Below, piece by piece: positions 20,450 to 30,311 of a stretch of DNA of 64,000 nt. Position numbers and translations under genes: made by a program. The notes under the pieces are model-generated. The model saw only the letters and a program-made list of their open reading frames with translations. It was not told where the DNA came from and did no database searches. How positions within the stretch are numbered: position 1 is the stretch's first letter; every line of letters begins with the position of its first letter. Source of the stretch: Acanthosepion pharaonis (lineage: Eukaryota; Mollusca; Cephalopoda; Sepiida; Sepiidae); NCBI GenBank assembly GCA_903632075.3, contig CAHIKZ030004553.1:699001-763000 (forward strand). Direction: 5' to 3'.

Positions 20450-21338
20450 TACAGTAAAACGGAAATTAATGAGAAAAGCTAGAATATGTAGGTCATTAAA
20501 TGACCCATACCCTTTGTGCATACATGAGAAACTATATATTACTAAGTTTATAAAAAATAAAAATTTACTGAATCAAAGAAATGAAATAGCTTTTCTTTGC
20601 CGACATTGTCAAACATTTTCCTCAAATAATATTTAAATATAATAAAATAAATAAATAAATAAATAAAAGAAAAATGGGAGCTGGTAATATACATACTTAT
20701 ATTTGATGTGAAAAAATAATTTTAAATAATTTAAGTAATTCTATTACATTTACTTGTTTTAAAAAGAAATATAGTCTATTAGTAATTAAAAGTAAAAATA
20801 ATATTTTAAAATTGTAGTTCAATATAACACATTCTGACCCAAACGCCCACTTTAGAAAGAATCTTTATCTATACAAGTACGAGTTTAACGGAAAAAAATG
20901 CCGAAAAACCTTTTCTTGCTGAAAAAAAAAAAAAACGGACGACATACGTTGAACGGATGTCAAAATTCGTTGAAAAATGCACCCCTACCATCCCTAGACT
21001 TAACCTCTTTTTCGAACGTAACTCATAATTGATACAATAATAGTTAATAAAAATGAACACGCTACCGACCCTGTTTAAATGATTGGATTTCTCTGTATCC
21101 TTGGAAACAAAAAATTATGAATTGTATGTGCGTTTAAAACTCAGTAAATTTAAAAATTCCAAATTCGCTTGAAGATGAAACAGAACTAATGCTGTTAATT
21201 TAATCATATATTTAAATTTGAAGTTTTTAGCTTTGGTTTTTGAAACATGGTAATTCTTATGTAGCGAAGAAACCATATTTTAAATCAGTTAATTTATAAT
21301 ATATCTAACTATGTATATACACATATATATAGAGATGA

Positions 21339-21340
<2 letters not shown>
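20445..21340. other. AT-rich DNA, no gene seen
   Basis: Nothing recognisable apart from A/T homopolymer runs and short AAAT repeats at 20645-20668. Confidence 0.5.

Positions 21341-21409
<69 letters not shown>
21341..21409. repeat. (AT)n microsatellite at SINE 3' end
   Basis: Pure AT run immediately beyond the 3' end of the minus-strand SINE at 21415-21545. Confidence 0.95.
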
Positions 21410-21412
<3 letters not shown>

Positions 21413-21414
21413 AC

Positions 21415-21545
21415 ATTTTTAATGTTTTTTATATTAACATCTACCGGTCTGAATGTCCGAGAAATTTTCATAGAAAATATGCGTCCTCCGACAGGAATCG
21501 AACCTGTATCCTGACGTGCTTTACCGATTTAGCCACGGAGGTGCG
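21415..21545 (-). mobile_element. tRNA-derived SINE family 2
   Basis: The minus-strand head at 21542-21485 looks like a tRNA that lost its anticodon arm: CCTCCGTGGCTAAATCGG, AAAGC, then CAGGTTCGATTCCTG and CGGAGG closing the acceptor stem (CCTCCG/CGGAGG). The body has ATTTCTCGGACATTCAGACC and GGTA. The body recurs at 50310-50515. Confidence 0.75.
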
Positions 21546-21707
21546 TTTCGGTTAGCAAGGTCGATTTTACTGTTTATAAACTACAATTCTCCATGTAAAT
21601 GTCGTTAACACTGTTTGTTATAAACAGAGCATTTACATTTGTATCTATAAAAAGAACGTATAAACATAAAAAATGTCTTAAAATAATTGTCGGACTTTGT
21701 CCATTTC

Positions 21708-21754
<47 letters not shown>

Positions 21755-21932
21755 GGACCTTTGTGACACTTTATGCACTAGATCTCTATATTCGGCTCTT
21801 CAAAAGTGTGGTTGGTTCTACACAAAGCCTTCACCACTATAACCAAATCATATGTGCTGGTGTCTGGCTGTCAGACCTACGAACTGAGTTGCTTGACCCT
21901 CACACGCCGGAAAAAGCGATTGGAGTGTTCAG

Positions 21933-21963
<31 letters not shown>

Positions 21964-22200
21964 GGCCATCTACATTAAAGCAAAACAACCTACACTCAAA
22001 AAAATTTCAAACTAGTCACAATACCTTACATTACATCTAGACATATGGTTCTGTTGTTAATATTTCGGCCTCTCACGTGGTATGACGTCATAGAACCACG
22101 TCATGAATTTACGACCTGCGTCTGCTATTCCGTGACCGTTATCGTCGCATAGCAAATCTTCTATGTCAACATAACAAAGTAGTATCTTCGATAGGGAATA
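21546..22200. other. Unassigned DNA with two (TA)n tracts
   Basis: TA runs at 21711-21752 and 21933-21960 flank a 180-bp non-repetitive segment. No motif is recognised. Confidence 0.5.
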
Positions 22201-22224
22201 TCTTTGTTAAAATGTCCGTATAAC

Positions 22225-22260
22225 CACTCTGAAGATGGCTCATGTGTGCCGAAAGCTTAG
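22225..22260 (+). ncRNA. Hammerhead-like box pair (Penelope-type 3' motif)
   Basis: CTGAAGA (22229-22235) fits the hammerhead CUGANGA box. It is followed by a short stem, GGC (22237) with GCC (22248), and then GAAA (22251). This is the box order of a hammerhead core. Stems I and III are not evident, so activity is unproven. Confidence 0.35.
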
Positions 22261-22442
22261 ATGAAGGACCAAATTTTGGACAATTTTCGTCTTTTATTTT
22301 CACCCGAAATTAAAGCAAACATGCGAACATTAGAACGGCACATGATCAGACATAACAGACATTCATTGGCTGTTATATTTAACTATATATGTATGTATGT
22401 ATGTGTGTGTCAGAGCATGTGTGTATGTGTGTGTGTGAGGGC

Positions 22443-22532
22443 TTAGAAAAATATGACAAACTGGAAAAGTTTTGTTTTTCATCACACGTTTCATCCGATG
22501 AAATTCCAGTTTGTCATATATTTTTTCTAAAT
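22443..22532. repeat. Inverted repeat, 24-bp arms
   Basis: TTAGAAAAATATGACAAACT followed by GGAA pairs with its reverse complement ending at 22532. The loop contains TCATCCGATGAAATTCC. A TG-rich tract lies just before at 22385-22440. Confidence 0.7.
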
Positions 22533-24200
22533 GCTGTTTGTTGATATATAAAATTATACAAAATTATACATCGTTATATACACATATATGAATACAATAT
22601 CTGAATATTTTCTAACATTTTGAAATTTGGTCGCGGGGGTCAATTTCGCTGATATAAAAAGTTTGTTCTGTTTTGGTCATTAGATGGGATTAGAAGCGTT
22701 TATATTGAATTAACTTCATTCTAAATATCGCTTTTTTTTTAATGTGACATCTGTTCTACACTACTTTTTATGTCAAAACTAGTAGATTTTATTTATTGAT
22801 TGTTTTTATTTATTGACTGAAAAAGAAAGATTAGAAGCAATATTTTCGGCACATCATGAGTTTTATTTAAAGAAAAAGGAGGATTTATGCAAAAGTAAAG
22901 ATTTGTGTATTTTTATGGAAAAAGGTAATGCAACTGATCAAATGTGTCAATAGTGGTTTGCAAAGTTTCGTCTTGAAATAGGAATCTAAAAATGCTACAT
23001 CTTAGTTTAAAATGCATTTAAAAAAAAGGGAAATTAATTCTTGAAGATTTAATTTTAGTTTTAATTCCAAAATAATAGATGATATTTAATATTTCCAGTA
23101 AGCAATATACTTTGGTGAATTTAAATTGATTGGAATTTTTCCTTTTTATTAGTAAAATACATAAATTTGTCCATATTAACAGATCTGTAAACACAAAACA
23201 ATTCTTTTTTCAAAAACATTTTTAAAAAACAAATACACTTTTCTGAAATATCGAGGAAAATTAGTTGATTTAAAGTTTAATTCATCTGATTTGATAGAAA
23301 TATTAGTTTTAGCTTAAAATATAGTAGAAAAGAATTTTTAAAACACAGATGGGTGTTTTTAAGACGTGTTGAGTGATTTACTGACAACCTTACGTTTGGG
23401 AAAATTAAGTAAGGAAGACAGAATTTTTTTAAATGAACGCTTTCTTTATTGTGCATAGTTTTGTAACTACCTCAGTAATCTAAAATAAATAAATAAATAC
23501 GAATACACATTAAAAAATTTAATATTTTATTGTATTTTAGGTACTTTAACGCCTGACTTATGAAAACCTTGCTGAAAAAAGTTAGAAGACCTCACTTATT
23601 TTCTGATAATGTCGTTTATTGACATCCGTATTTACAAAAATCGACTCGTTTATACACACAAAAAAAATCAAAATTCTTTTTAAAATACTGGGAGCGTTGA
23701 GTTGTAGCAAGTTTTTACATTTATGATGGGTAAATACATTTTTTTTTTATTTAATAACAGTTGACCGCTACAAATTAATGCAGAATTTTAAAAGATGTAA
23801 AAGTTTATAAATTATTTTAATTAAAATTAAAAATAATTTAATTAATTTCTGAATAAGTACTCAAAGTTTATTATAAAATTATTTGATTTTGAAAGAATTT
23901 CCAAAAAAAAAAAACGCAAAAGAAAAACGCTCAAATTTCCCGTTCAAATTTAATCTTGCGTTCTGACGAAGGAAAAAAAAAGATTTTTTATTTGACTCAA
24001 ATTTTCGGAGTTCTAAAAAGAATAATAAAAAATAATTTGTGCATAAAAAATATTTTAATATTTCCTTTTAATGAGGAAACAAAGATTTTGACGATAAAAT
24101 TTTATTTTTATTAGGTTTTGGACATTTATTCATTATATATGCTTCTTTCTTTTTAACAAATTTGTGGCAGAACCTAAACACTTTTTGGTGAAGGATTCCT
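22533..24200. other. AT-rich DNA with a mariner fragment
   Basis: Only the fragment at 22836-22990 is recognised. The remainder is strongly AT-rich with A and T homopolymers. Confidence 0.5.
22836..22990 (+). pseudogene. Possible mariner HTH fragment
   Basis: One frame reads HHEFYLKKKEDLCKSKDLC, then MEKGNATDQMCQ, a stop, and WFAKFR. Spacing to WFAKFR resembles the first HTH of mariner transposases as seen at 9555-9740. It is too short and decayed for certainty. Confidence 0.4.
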
Positions 24201-24201
24201 C

Positions 24202-24247
24202 AAGGTCGGGTTGACCTGTTAAGGTCAACCCAACCTTGGAAAATTCT
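24202..24247. promoter_or_regulatory. Palindrome with nuclear-receptor-like half-sites
   Basis: CAAGGTCGGGTTGACC and GGTCAACCCAACCTTG form 16-bp arms with one mismatch around TGTTAA. The centre contains TGACCTGTTAAGGTCA, an everted pair of AGGTCA half-sites 4 bp apart. Binding is inferred only. Confidence 0.3.
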
Positions 24248-24269
24248 TGTTAACGTATATATCAATACA

Positions 24270-24390
24270 TTATTTCAGAATAATTTAGGTTATACGACGA
24301 AGGGGACAGGATGCATAGTCAAAACATTTGAAGCAAAGCAACAGTAGCTTGTCATGTTACTTGCTTTGATGTGGAGCTTGCACAGAAGCT

Positions 24391-24432
<42 letters not shown>
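24270..24432 (+). repeat. Probable LINE tail ending in (AAT)n
   Basis: A short unassigned segment ends in an AAT run at 24393-24432, which directly abuts the start of the LINE B fragment at 24433. It looks like the 3' tail of an older LINE. Confidence 0.5.
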
Positions 24433-24433
<1 letters not shown>

Positions 24434-25104
24434 GAACTAACCTGAAATGCAGGACCTGCGGAAAATATGATGAAACTGTCGACCATATTATCCCAGGATG
24501 TCCGGAACTGGCAAAAAATGAATATACCCAAAGATATAACAAGGTAGTTGCATATGTGCACTGGAAGATATGCAAGAACAAAATCGAAACCATTGAGAGA
24601 TGGTATGAGCACCAACCAGACACAGTTACCCAAAATAATGATGTAACTATCCTCTGGGACATGCCAATTCAAACTTGCAGAGAAATAAAAGCCAACAGAC
24701 CTGATATTATTATAAAAGACAAGAAATTCAGGAAGTGAATGCTTATTGACATAGCAGTACCATCTGAGAGCAACATCTCTATAAAAAATATCCAAATTGT
24801 CCAAATACAAGGATTTGGAGATCGAGATTAACAGGATGTGGGGAATGAAGACTGTGCCAATAGTAATCAAAGCTCTGAGCTTCATGAAAAAAAGTAATGA
24901 GCAATTTTACTAACAGTGTCCCAAGTAACATCAACATAAAGTTGCCTAGAAAATCGCCCTACTAGGAACATCCGATATACTAAGAAAAATGCTATCAATT
25001 AAATAACAATTCTCCTATAGGGCCTAAGGACCATAATTTGGACCTAGTTCTACAAGATACAAAGCAGGAAACATAACACGCAAATAATAATAATAATAAT
25101 AATA
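24433..25104 (+). pseudogene. LINE family B, ORF2 C-terminus with (AAT)n tail
   Basis: The frame begins with a zinc-knuckle-like CRTCGKYDETVDHIIPGCPE, continues KVVAYVHWKICKNKIETIE, RWYEHQPDTVTQ and ILWDMPIQTCREIKANRPD, and stops at 24738. The following block in shifted frames matches the minus-strand copy at 15772-16050 (LLIDMAVP type). The 3' UTR ends in (AAT)n at 25086-25104. These regions lie C-terminal to the reverse transcriptase in this LINE type. It is 5'-truncated and frameshifted. Confidence 0.85.
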
Positions 25105-25290
25105 TCTTCAGACCATTGTTGATCGTCTGTATGTGTCCAGATTCAAAGACAAAGGATTAATTCAACTAGAATTGTCAAAGGAAACAATAATCGGTCTTCA
25201 AAGATACTTGGAAACTGCAGAAAACTGGATGATGATCTTTTTCAAAGAACAAGAAAGAAACTTTATTAAGTAATGAAGAAAGCCAACAAA
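25105..25290 (+). pseudogene. LINE family B-like fragment, more N-terminal segment
   Basis: The frame reads TIVDRLYVSRFKDKGLIQLE then GLQRYLETAENWMM. In related LINEs the VDRLYxPR..GRGL block sits between the reverse transcriptase and the zinc-knuckle block, upstream of what is present at 24433. It therefore comes from a different copy, and it starts exactly at the (AAT)n tail of its neighbour. Confidence 0.65.
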
Positions 25291-25344
25291 TTTCAAACGA
25301 GTGATGACGTGCGAATAAACCATAATGCCTTAACCAGGTATTGA

Positions 25345-25690
25345 ACTCACAACTCTTTGGGTCCCGTCATTGGATCTAACCAACGCATTTATCTACTGTG
25401 CCATGTGGCACAATGAATAAAGGCGTTGGTTAGATCCAGTGGATAAAGGCAGCGGAGAACTTGGAGAGGGAAATTAACAGGAGATAACTGATAACTGACA
25501 TCCATTAGACATGGCACGTAGAACAGTCCACCCCAGCGAGCGAAATAAAGGGTTCAGTTCGACATTCCAACCTCCTGAAGAAGGCCGGAGCGTACAACGG
25601 CCGAAACGCTGTGATAAGTATAGCAACAAAGATGAGGACAATAGTCCGAATAATATAAATAGTTTACATAATACCTCATCTTAGAAACAT
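25345..25690 (+). mobile_element. Hammerhead-like SINE (family 4) with palindromic head
   Basis: 33-bp arms at 25371-25403 and 25406-25438 (TGGATCTAACCAACGC type) fold head-to-head over a 2-base loop. Each arm is a tRNA-like 5' part with GTGGATAAAGGCG-like A-box sequence, and GAGTTCAATACC appears on the complementary side. The body has GAGCGAAATAAAGGG, then CTGAAGA (25575), stem GGCCG (25583) / CGGCC (25598) and GAAAC (25603). The tail is AGATGAGGACAATAGTCCG...CATAATACCTCATCT. Confidence 0.7.
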
Positions 25691-25769
25691 AGACAAAGAT
25701 TTATTTTTAATCTGGCATTTTTATTCAAACGTTATTATAATGATACTTCGTATTTGATCTAAGTTCTCC

Positions 25770-26358
25770 ACTGCCTTAAACAAGTATTGAACTCACACTT
25801 TGGCTCCTGGGCACAGTGGATAAAGGCGTTAGTTAGATGCAGTGACAGGACACAAAGAGTGTGAGTTCAATATCTGGTTAAGGCGGTGGGGAACTTGGAG
25901 AGCGGAATTAACAGGAGATAACTGATAACTGACATCCATTAAAAACATGGCACGTGGAACTAGAACAGTCTACCTCAGTGAGCGAAATAAAGGGTTCAGT
26001 TCGACATTCCAACCACGTGAAGAAGGTCGGAGCGTACAACGGCCGAAACGTTGTAATAAATATGGCCACAAAGATGAGGACAATAGTCCGAATAATGTAA
26101 ATAGTGCACATAATACCTCATCTCAGAAATATAGAGAGATACTGAAAGGCCAAAATGTTGTAATAAATATGGCGACAAAGATAAGGACAATAGTCCGAAT
26201 AATGTAAATAATGTACATAATACCTCATCTCAGAAATATAGACAGATACTGAAAGGCCGAAACGTTGTAATAAATATGGCGATAAAGATGAGGACAATAG
26301 TCCGAATAATGTAAATAATGTACATAATACCTCATCTCAGAAATATAGATAGATACTG
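25770..26358 (+). mobile_element. Hammerhead-like SINE (family 4) with 3' part in three tandem units
   Basis: The tRNA-like head at about 25808-25890 is intact enough to read GGCACAGTGGATAAAGGCG and GAGTTCAATATC. The body and GGCCGAAACG core follow at 26041. The 3' part then repeats with a period of 107 bp (core starts 26041, 26148, 26255), each ending in ACCTCATCTCAGAAATATAG. In this copy the first box is GTGAAGA, a change from CTGAAGA. Confidence 0.75.
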
Positions 26359-26562
26359 ATAGAAGAATTGATTTGCATAAGGAAAAAGCTACAAGTCTTT
26401 CCATAATGTAATATTAAATAACAGGTAACAGAATTCAGTTGACCGAAGACGAAAAGAGAAAGAAAGAAGTCCAAATAATAATACTAAGATATTAGTATTC
26501 ATATTTTTATAATACTCTTATGTTACTATAATCATTTAATTAATGGTAAGATATTAAGATAA

Positions 26563-27365
26563 TATTAAAGATATAATGAAAAAGTGGACGAAAGGAAAAA
26601 ATTAAAGAAAGAATGAAAAAGAACAAAAAAAAAATGAGATTGAATAAAAAAAAAAGAATAAAAGACGAGATCGGAAGAAAGGAAAGAAAGTAGAAATGGA
26701 ACAACAATGAAAGAAAAGAAGAAAAAAAACGACATCGGAAGAAAGAAATACTGGAAGCAAAATGAAAGAAAAATTAAAAAAATAAAAAAATAAAAAGAAG
26801 AAAGAAGGAAAGGAAGTAAAAATAAATGAAAGAAAGTAAAATGAAAGAATGAAAGAAAGTAAAAAAAAGAAAGAAAGAAAAATGAATGAAAGAAAAATGT
26901 AGAAGGAAAGGAAGAATGCAAAATGAAAGAAAGCAAGAAAGAAAGCAAAATGATAGAAAGCAAAATGAATGAAAGAAAGAAAAGTGAAAATATGAAAGGA
27001 AGAAAGACAGAAGAAAGAAAAAAGCAAAATAAAATAAAGAAGGCAAAATGAAAGAATCCTACATGAAAGGAAGAAAGAAAAAACAAAATGAAAGAAAGAA
27101 AAAACAAAATACAAAAAAAAAAGCTTAATGAAGAAAAAGAAAGAAAGATGAACGAATGAAAGCAAAATGAAAGAAAGAAATCAAAATGAAAGAAAGAGAG
27201 AAAGCAAAATGAAAGAATGAAAGAAAGAAAAAGCAAAAAGAAAGAAAGTAAAATGGCGAAATAAAAGGAAGAAAGAATAAAATAAAAAATAGAAACAAAT
27301 ATTTAACGAAAGACTCGGCAAAAAGATAGTAGGAAAGAAATGAAATAAAAAGAAAAGAAGATTTA
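26563..27365. repeat. 800-bp purine-strand tract, GAAAG/AAAATG imperfect repeats
   Basis: The plus strand is almost wholly A and G, with scattered T and C, as GAAAGAAA units with frequent AAAATGAAAG. Long minus-strand frames of Phe/Ser/Leu are translations of this repeat and are not genes. Such tracts can form triplex DNA. Confidence 0.9.
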
Positions 27366-27984
27366 TTACATTTGGGTCATTCATTAAGGTATGTTAAAGC
27401 AATGGCGTTCTCCAATAATGCATAACAATTTCATTTTCACGTCGTGTTGACTTGACCTACTTTCTTCGACGCAAGCAAATGACGATGTGGTAAGTTTAGT
27501 TTCAATTGTATTTGAAATCCTATCTACCGTCGTCCATTTTGGTAAGCAGAGCTCCTGGTGAATGTAAACATTTATAATACTTCATTCGATATACTTTAAT
27601 TTTTTTTTAAATGAATCCTTTTTTATCTTTAGCTGGCATTAGCAAGAATCTATTCATTTTTAGGTAAACATTCCGTCTACCACAATAAAAGAAAAATGTT
27701 ACTAATTTCCTCGGGTTATATTTATTTTTTCCAGCAAACGATTCCCCGTAGATAATAGCCATCTACCTAGGTATGTCACGGATTTCTCCACTGGAAAATC
27801 GACGCCATATTTTGAAAACTTAATTAAAATTTTATGTTTTATGGCGCAATATGTTACCAACAACTGTGCTATATTTTCTGTTTATATCTTCCATCCATAT
27901 GTTTATGAAGATAAATTCATAGTTTTAAGAACATTTCAATTTTTTTTTAATTTTTAAAAATACTATGGGCATCAATGAATGCTC
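27366..27984. other. No gene seen
   Basis: AT-rich spacer between the purine tract and the minisatellite. Confidence 0.5.
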
Positions 27985-28520
27985 ACATAACGTAACCGTA
28001 ACATCAAAGAATGCTCAGGTAACATAAACGTAACATCAAAGATTGCTCAGGTAACGTAAACTTAACATCAAAGAATGCTCAGGTAACATAACCGTAACAT
28101 CAGGTAAAATAAACGTAACATCAAAGAACTAGGTATCATAAAATCAAAGAATGCTCAGGTAACAAAGAATGCTCAAACTTAACCGTAACATCAAAGAATG
28201 CTCAGGTAAACGTAACATCAAAGAATGCTCAGGTAACGTAACCGTAACATCAAAGAATGCTCAGGTAAAATAAACGTAACATCAAAGAATGCTCAGGTAA
28301 ACGTAACGTAACATCAAAGAATGCTCAGGTAACGTAACCGTAACATCAAAGAATGCTCAGGTAACATAAACGTAACATCAAAGAATGCTCAGGTAACGTA
28401 AACGTAACATCAAAGAATGCTCAGGTAACGTAAATAACAAAAGAATGCTCAAGGTAACGTAAAATAAACGTAACATCAAAGAATGCTCAGGTAACGTAAA
28501 CGTAACATCAAAGAATGCTC
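27985..28520. repeat. Minisatellite, about 32-bp unit
   Basis: About 15 units of AACATCAAAGAATGCTCAGG plus a variable GTAACRTAAACGT linker. Some linkers are shortened or expanded by GTAAC/AAATAAAC steps, and the core is very constant while the linker drifts. Confidence 0.93.
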
Positions 28521-28662
28521 CTGAAAAGGTAACGTTTTAAGGTTCCATGTAACATCTTTTAAAGGAAAAATGCTCAGGTAAAATAAACGTAACATCAAAA
28601 AAATGGCTGCAGGTGGATACTAAATGTTTCCTTGTAGAAACTATTACCATTTTTTTTTTTTT

Positions 28663-28993
28663 AACATCAAAGAATGTTCAGGTGGAACGATTGAATTAAT
28701 TTTGAATAACATCAGGGAAACAGGAGAAAAGAATGAGTCAGGTACAACTGACATGAGAGCGGGAAACGTGAACTCATGGTTTCAAAGAATGCATGAAAGT
28801 ATTTCAGGTAACGAGAAAGTGACTGTAGACGAGACGCCGTAACATCAAAGAATGCCTCAGGTGAGGCAAACAGAACGTAATGCAAGGGCGAATCAAAGAA
28901 TGCTCAGGGGAGAAAAAACTCAGGGAGCCAACTTCTCTCGCAGTGGACGAGGCAATTGACTCGATGTACGTAACATCAAAGAATGCTCAGGAC
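28663..28993. repeat. Isolated minisatellite cores inside LINE sequence
   Basis: Cores or near-cores of CATCAAAGAATGCTCAGG lie at 28663-28683, 28728-28745, 28781-28792, 28838-28862, 28891-28908 and 28969-28991. They are separated by 53-78 bp of otherwise non-repetitive LINE-derived DNA. Confidence 0.8.
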
Positions 28994-29801
28994 ATTATAA
29001 TAACTGTGGTGATTAAACGTCGAAGCGTTGAATGACCAGCCAAAAGAATGGAGGTCCTTTTAACGTCAGCGAGACTGGATTTGTTTTTGAGGCAGGAATA
29101 AATTGTGGTGTCATCGTAGAAGACTGCTCAGGTAGTGGGGCCTAGGATGGTAAACGTGGGGTTATAAACGCGGGAAAATGAAAGCAATGAGCCAGGTTCA
29201 AATGCTTTGAGATATCTTCTGTCCTGTTATTTTGAGAGTTCGGTAGACTTTTCCGCGATGGCTGTCATCGGCTGTAGATCTGGCAAAGCGAAAACCATAT
29301 TGCTTGTCTGAGAGCAGATTATTGGATGAGGTGGTTAACCACCCCGGTATTGATTCTTCTGGAAGATTTTGCCGAAGAGGGAAGGGAGCCAGTTGGAAGG
29401 GTCAGAGGGTCGCCGGAGTTCTTGAAGACAGGAACAATCGAAGAGGACTTCCAGCAGTCAGGAAAACAAGATTCCTTGAGGCTAAAGGGCGGGCGCCAGT
29501 TTGCTGACAACCAGTAAATTGAGATAAAAAAGAATATGGAGTTCTGAATTGGGTACACCAGAAGAGTCGAGCGTCCAGTTGGAGAAAACAACGAACTGGG
29601 AGAACTATTCAATTTTTCTGCGACGCCAATACAGAGATTCCTTCATTCGAAAAATTGCAAGAAAAGGAATCCTGGGCGATGTAGAGAGTAGCCCATTTCT
29701 TGATGGGATGTCGATTCCAGCTTTAACCCAGGGAAGAGTCCTGACGGGGAAAAGACTCCATATGGAGGAAATCACGGAACGCGTCCCAGTCAGCTTCGTT
29801 G

Positions 29802-29804
<3 letters not shown>

Positions 29805-29850
<46 letters not shown>
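29805..29850. repeat. (TA)n inside LINE
   Basis: Pure TA run interrupting the linker of the minus-strand LINE. Confidence 0.95.
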
Positions 29851-29855
<5 letters not shown>

Positions 29856-30311
29856 AAATAAAAATAGAGCGTTTGAATGCCTGCATGGTCACATTTTTAG
29901 CCACAGAGTGTGATGGGCGTAAAAGTTCCAAAACCAAAAATGTGAGCAAACGGGTGGAGGGAGAATTGAAATTTCACCACAGCCCTTGAGAGGATGGAGA
30001 GCGGTAAAAAGGACTGCATTGAGGAGAGATCGGAGACACATGTAGGACTGGTCAGGCGATTCAAGAGAGGACCTCTGGCCAGGGGGAGACTTTAGACACC
30101 AAGACCGTGCATGGGGTTAGAGAGTCTTTTCTAAAGTTACTTGTCTCGCAGAGAGAAAGGAAAGTGATAACAGCTGAGATGCTGGAGGTAAACTTTGAGA
30201 ACTCATGTTGTTTGCAAAGATGAGAAGGCCTGAGGTAAGAGAAAACAGACAGTTTGACCGTGACGCGGGAAGAATTGCATCATTTTAAGAGAAAACCTTT
30301 CAAAGCGCGAC

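Noticed and set aside
21484..21545. Functional tRNA gene
   Set aside because: The anticodon arm is missing and a SINE body shared with 50310-50515 follows.
26565..27384. Long minus-strand frames rich in Phe, Ser and Leu
   Set aside because: They are translations of the GAAA-type purine tract.
27985..28993. CRISPR-like array (20-bp constant core with variable linkers)
   Set aside because: Linkers are themselves repetitive GTAAC/AAATAAAC steps and not unique spacers, no cas-like genes are near, and the context is animal nuclear DNA.
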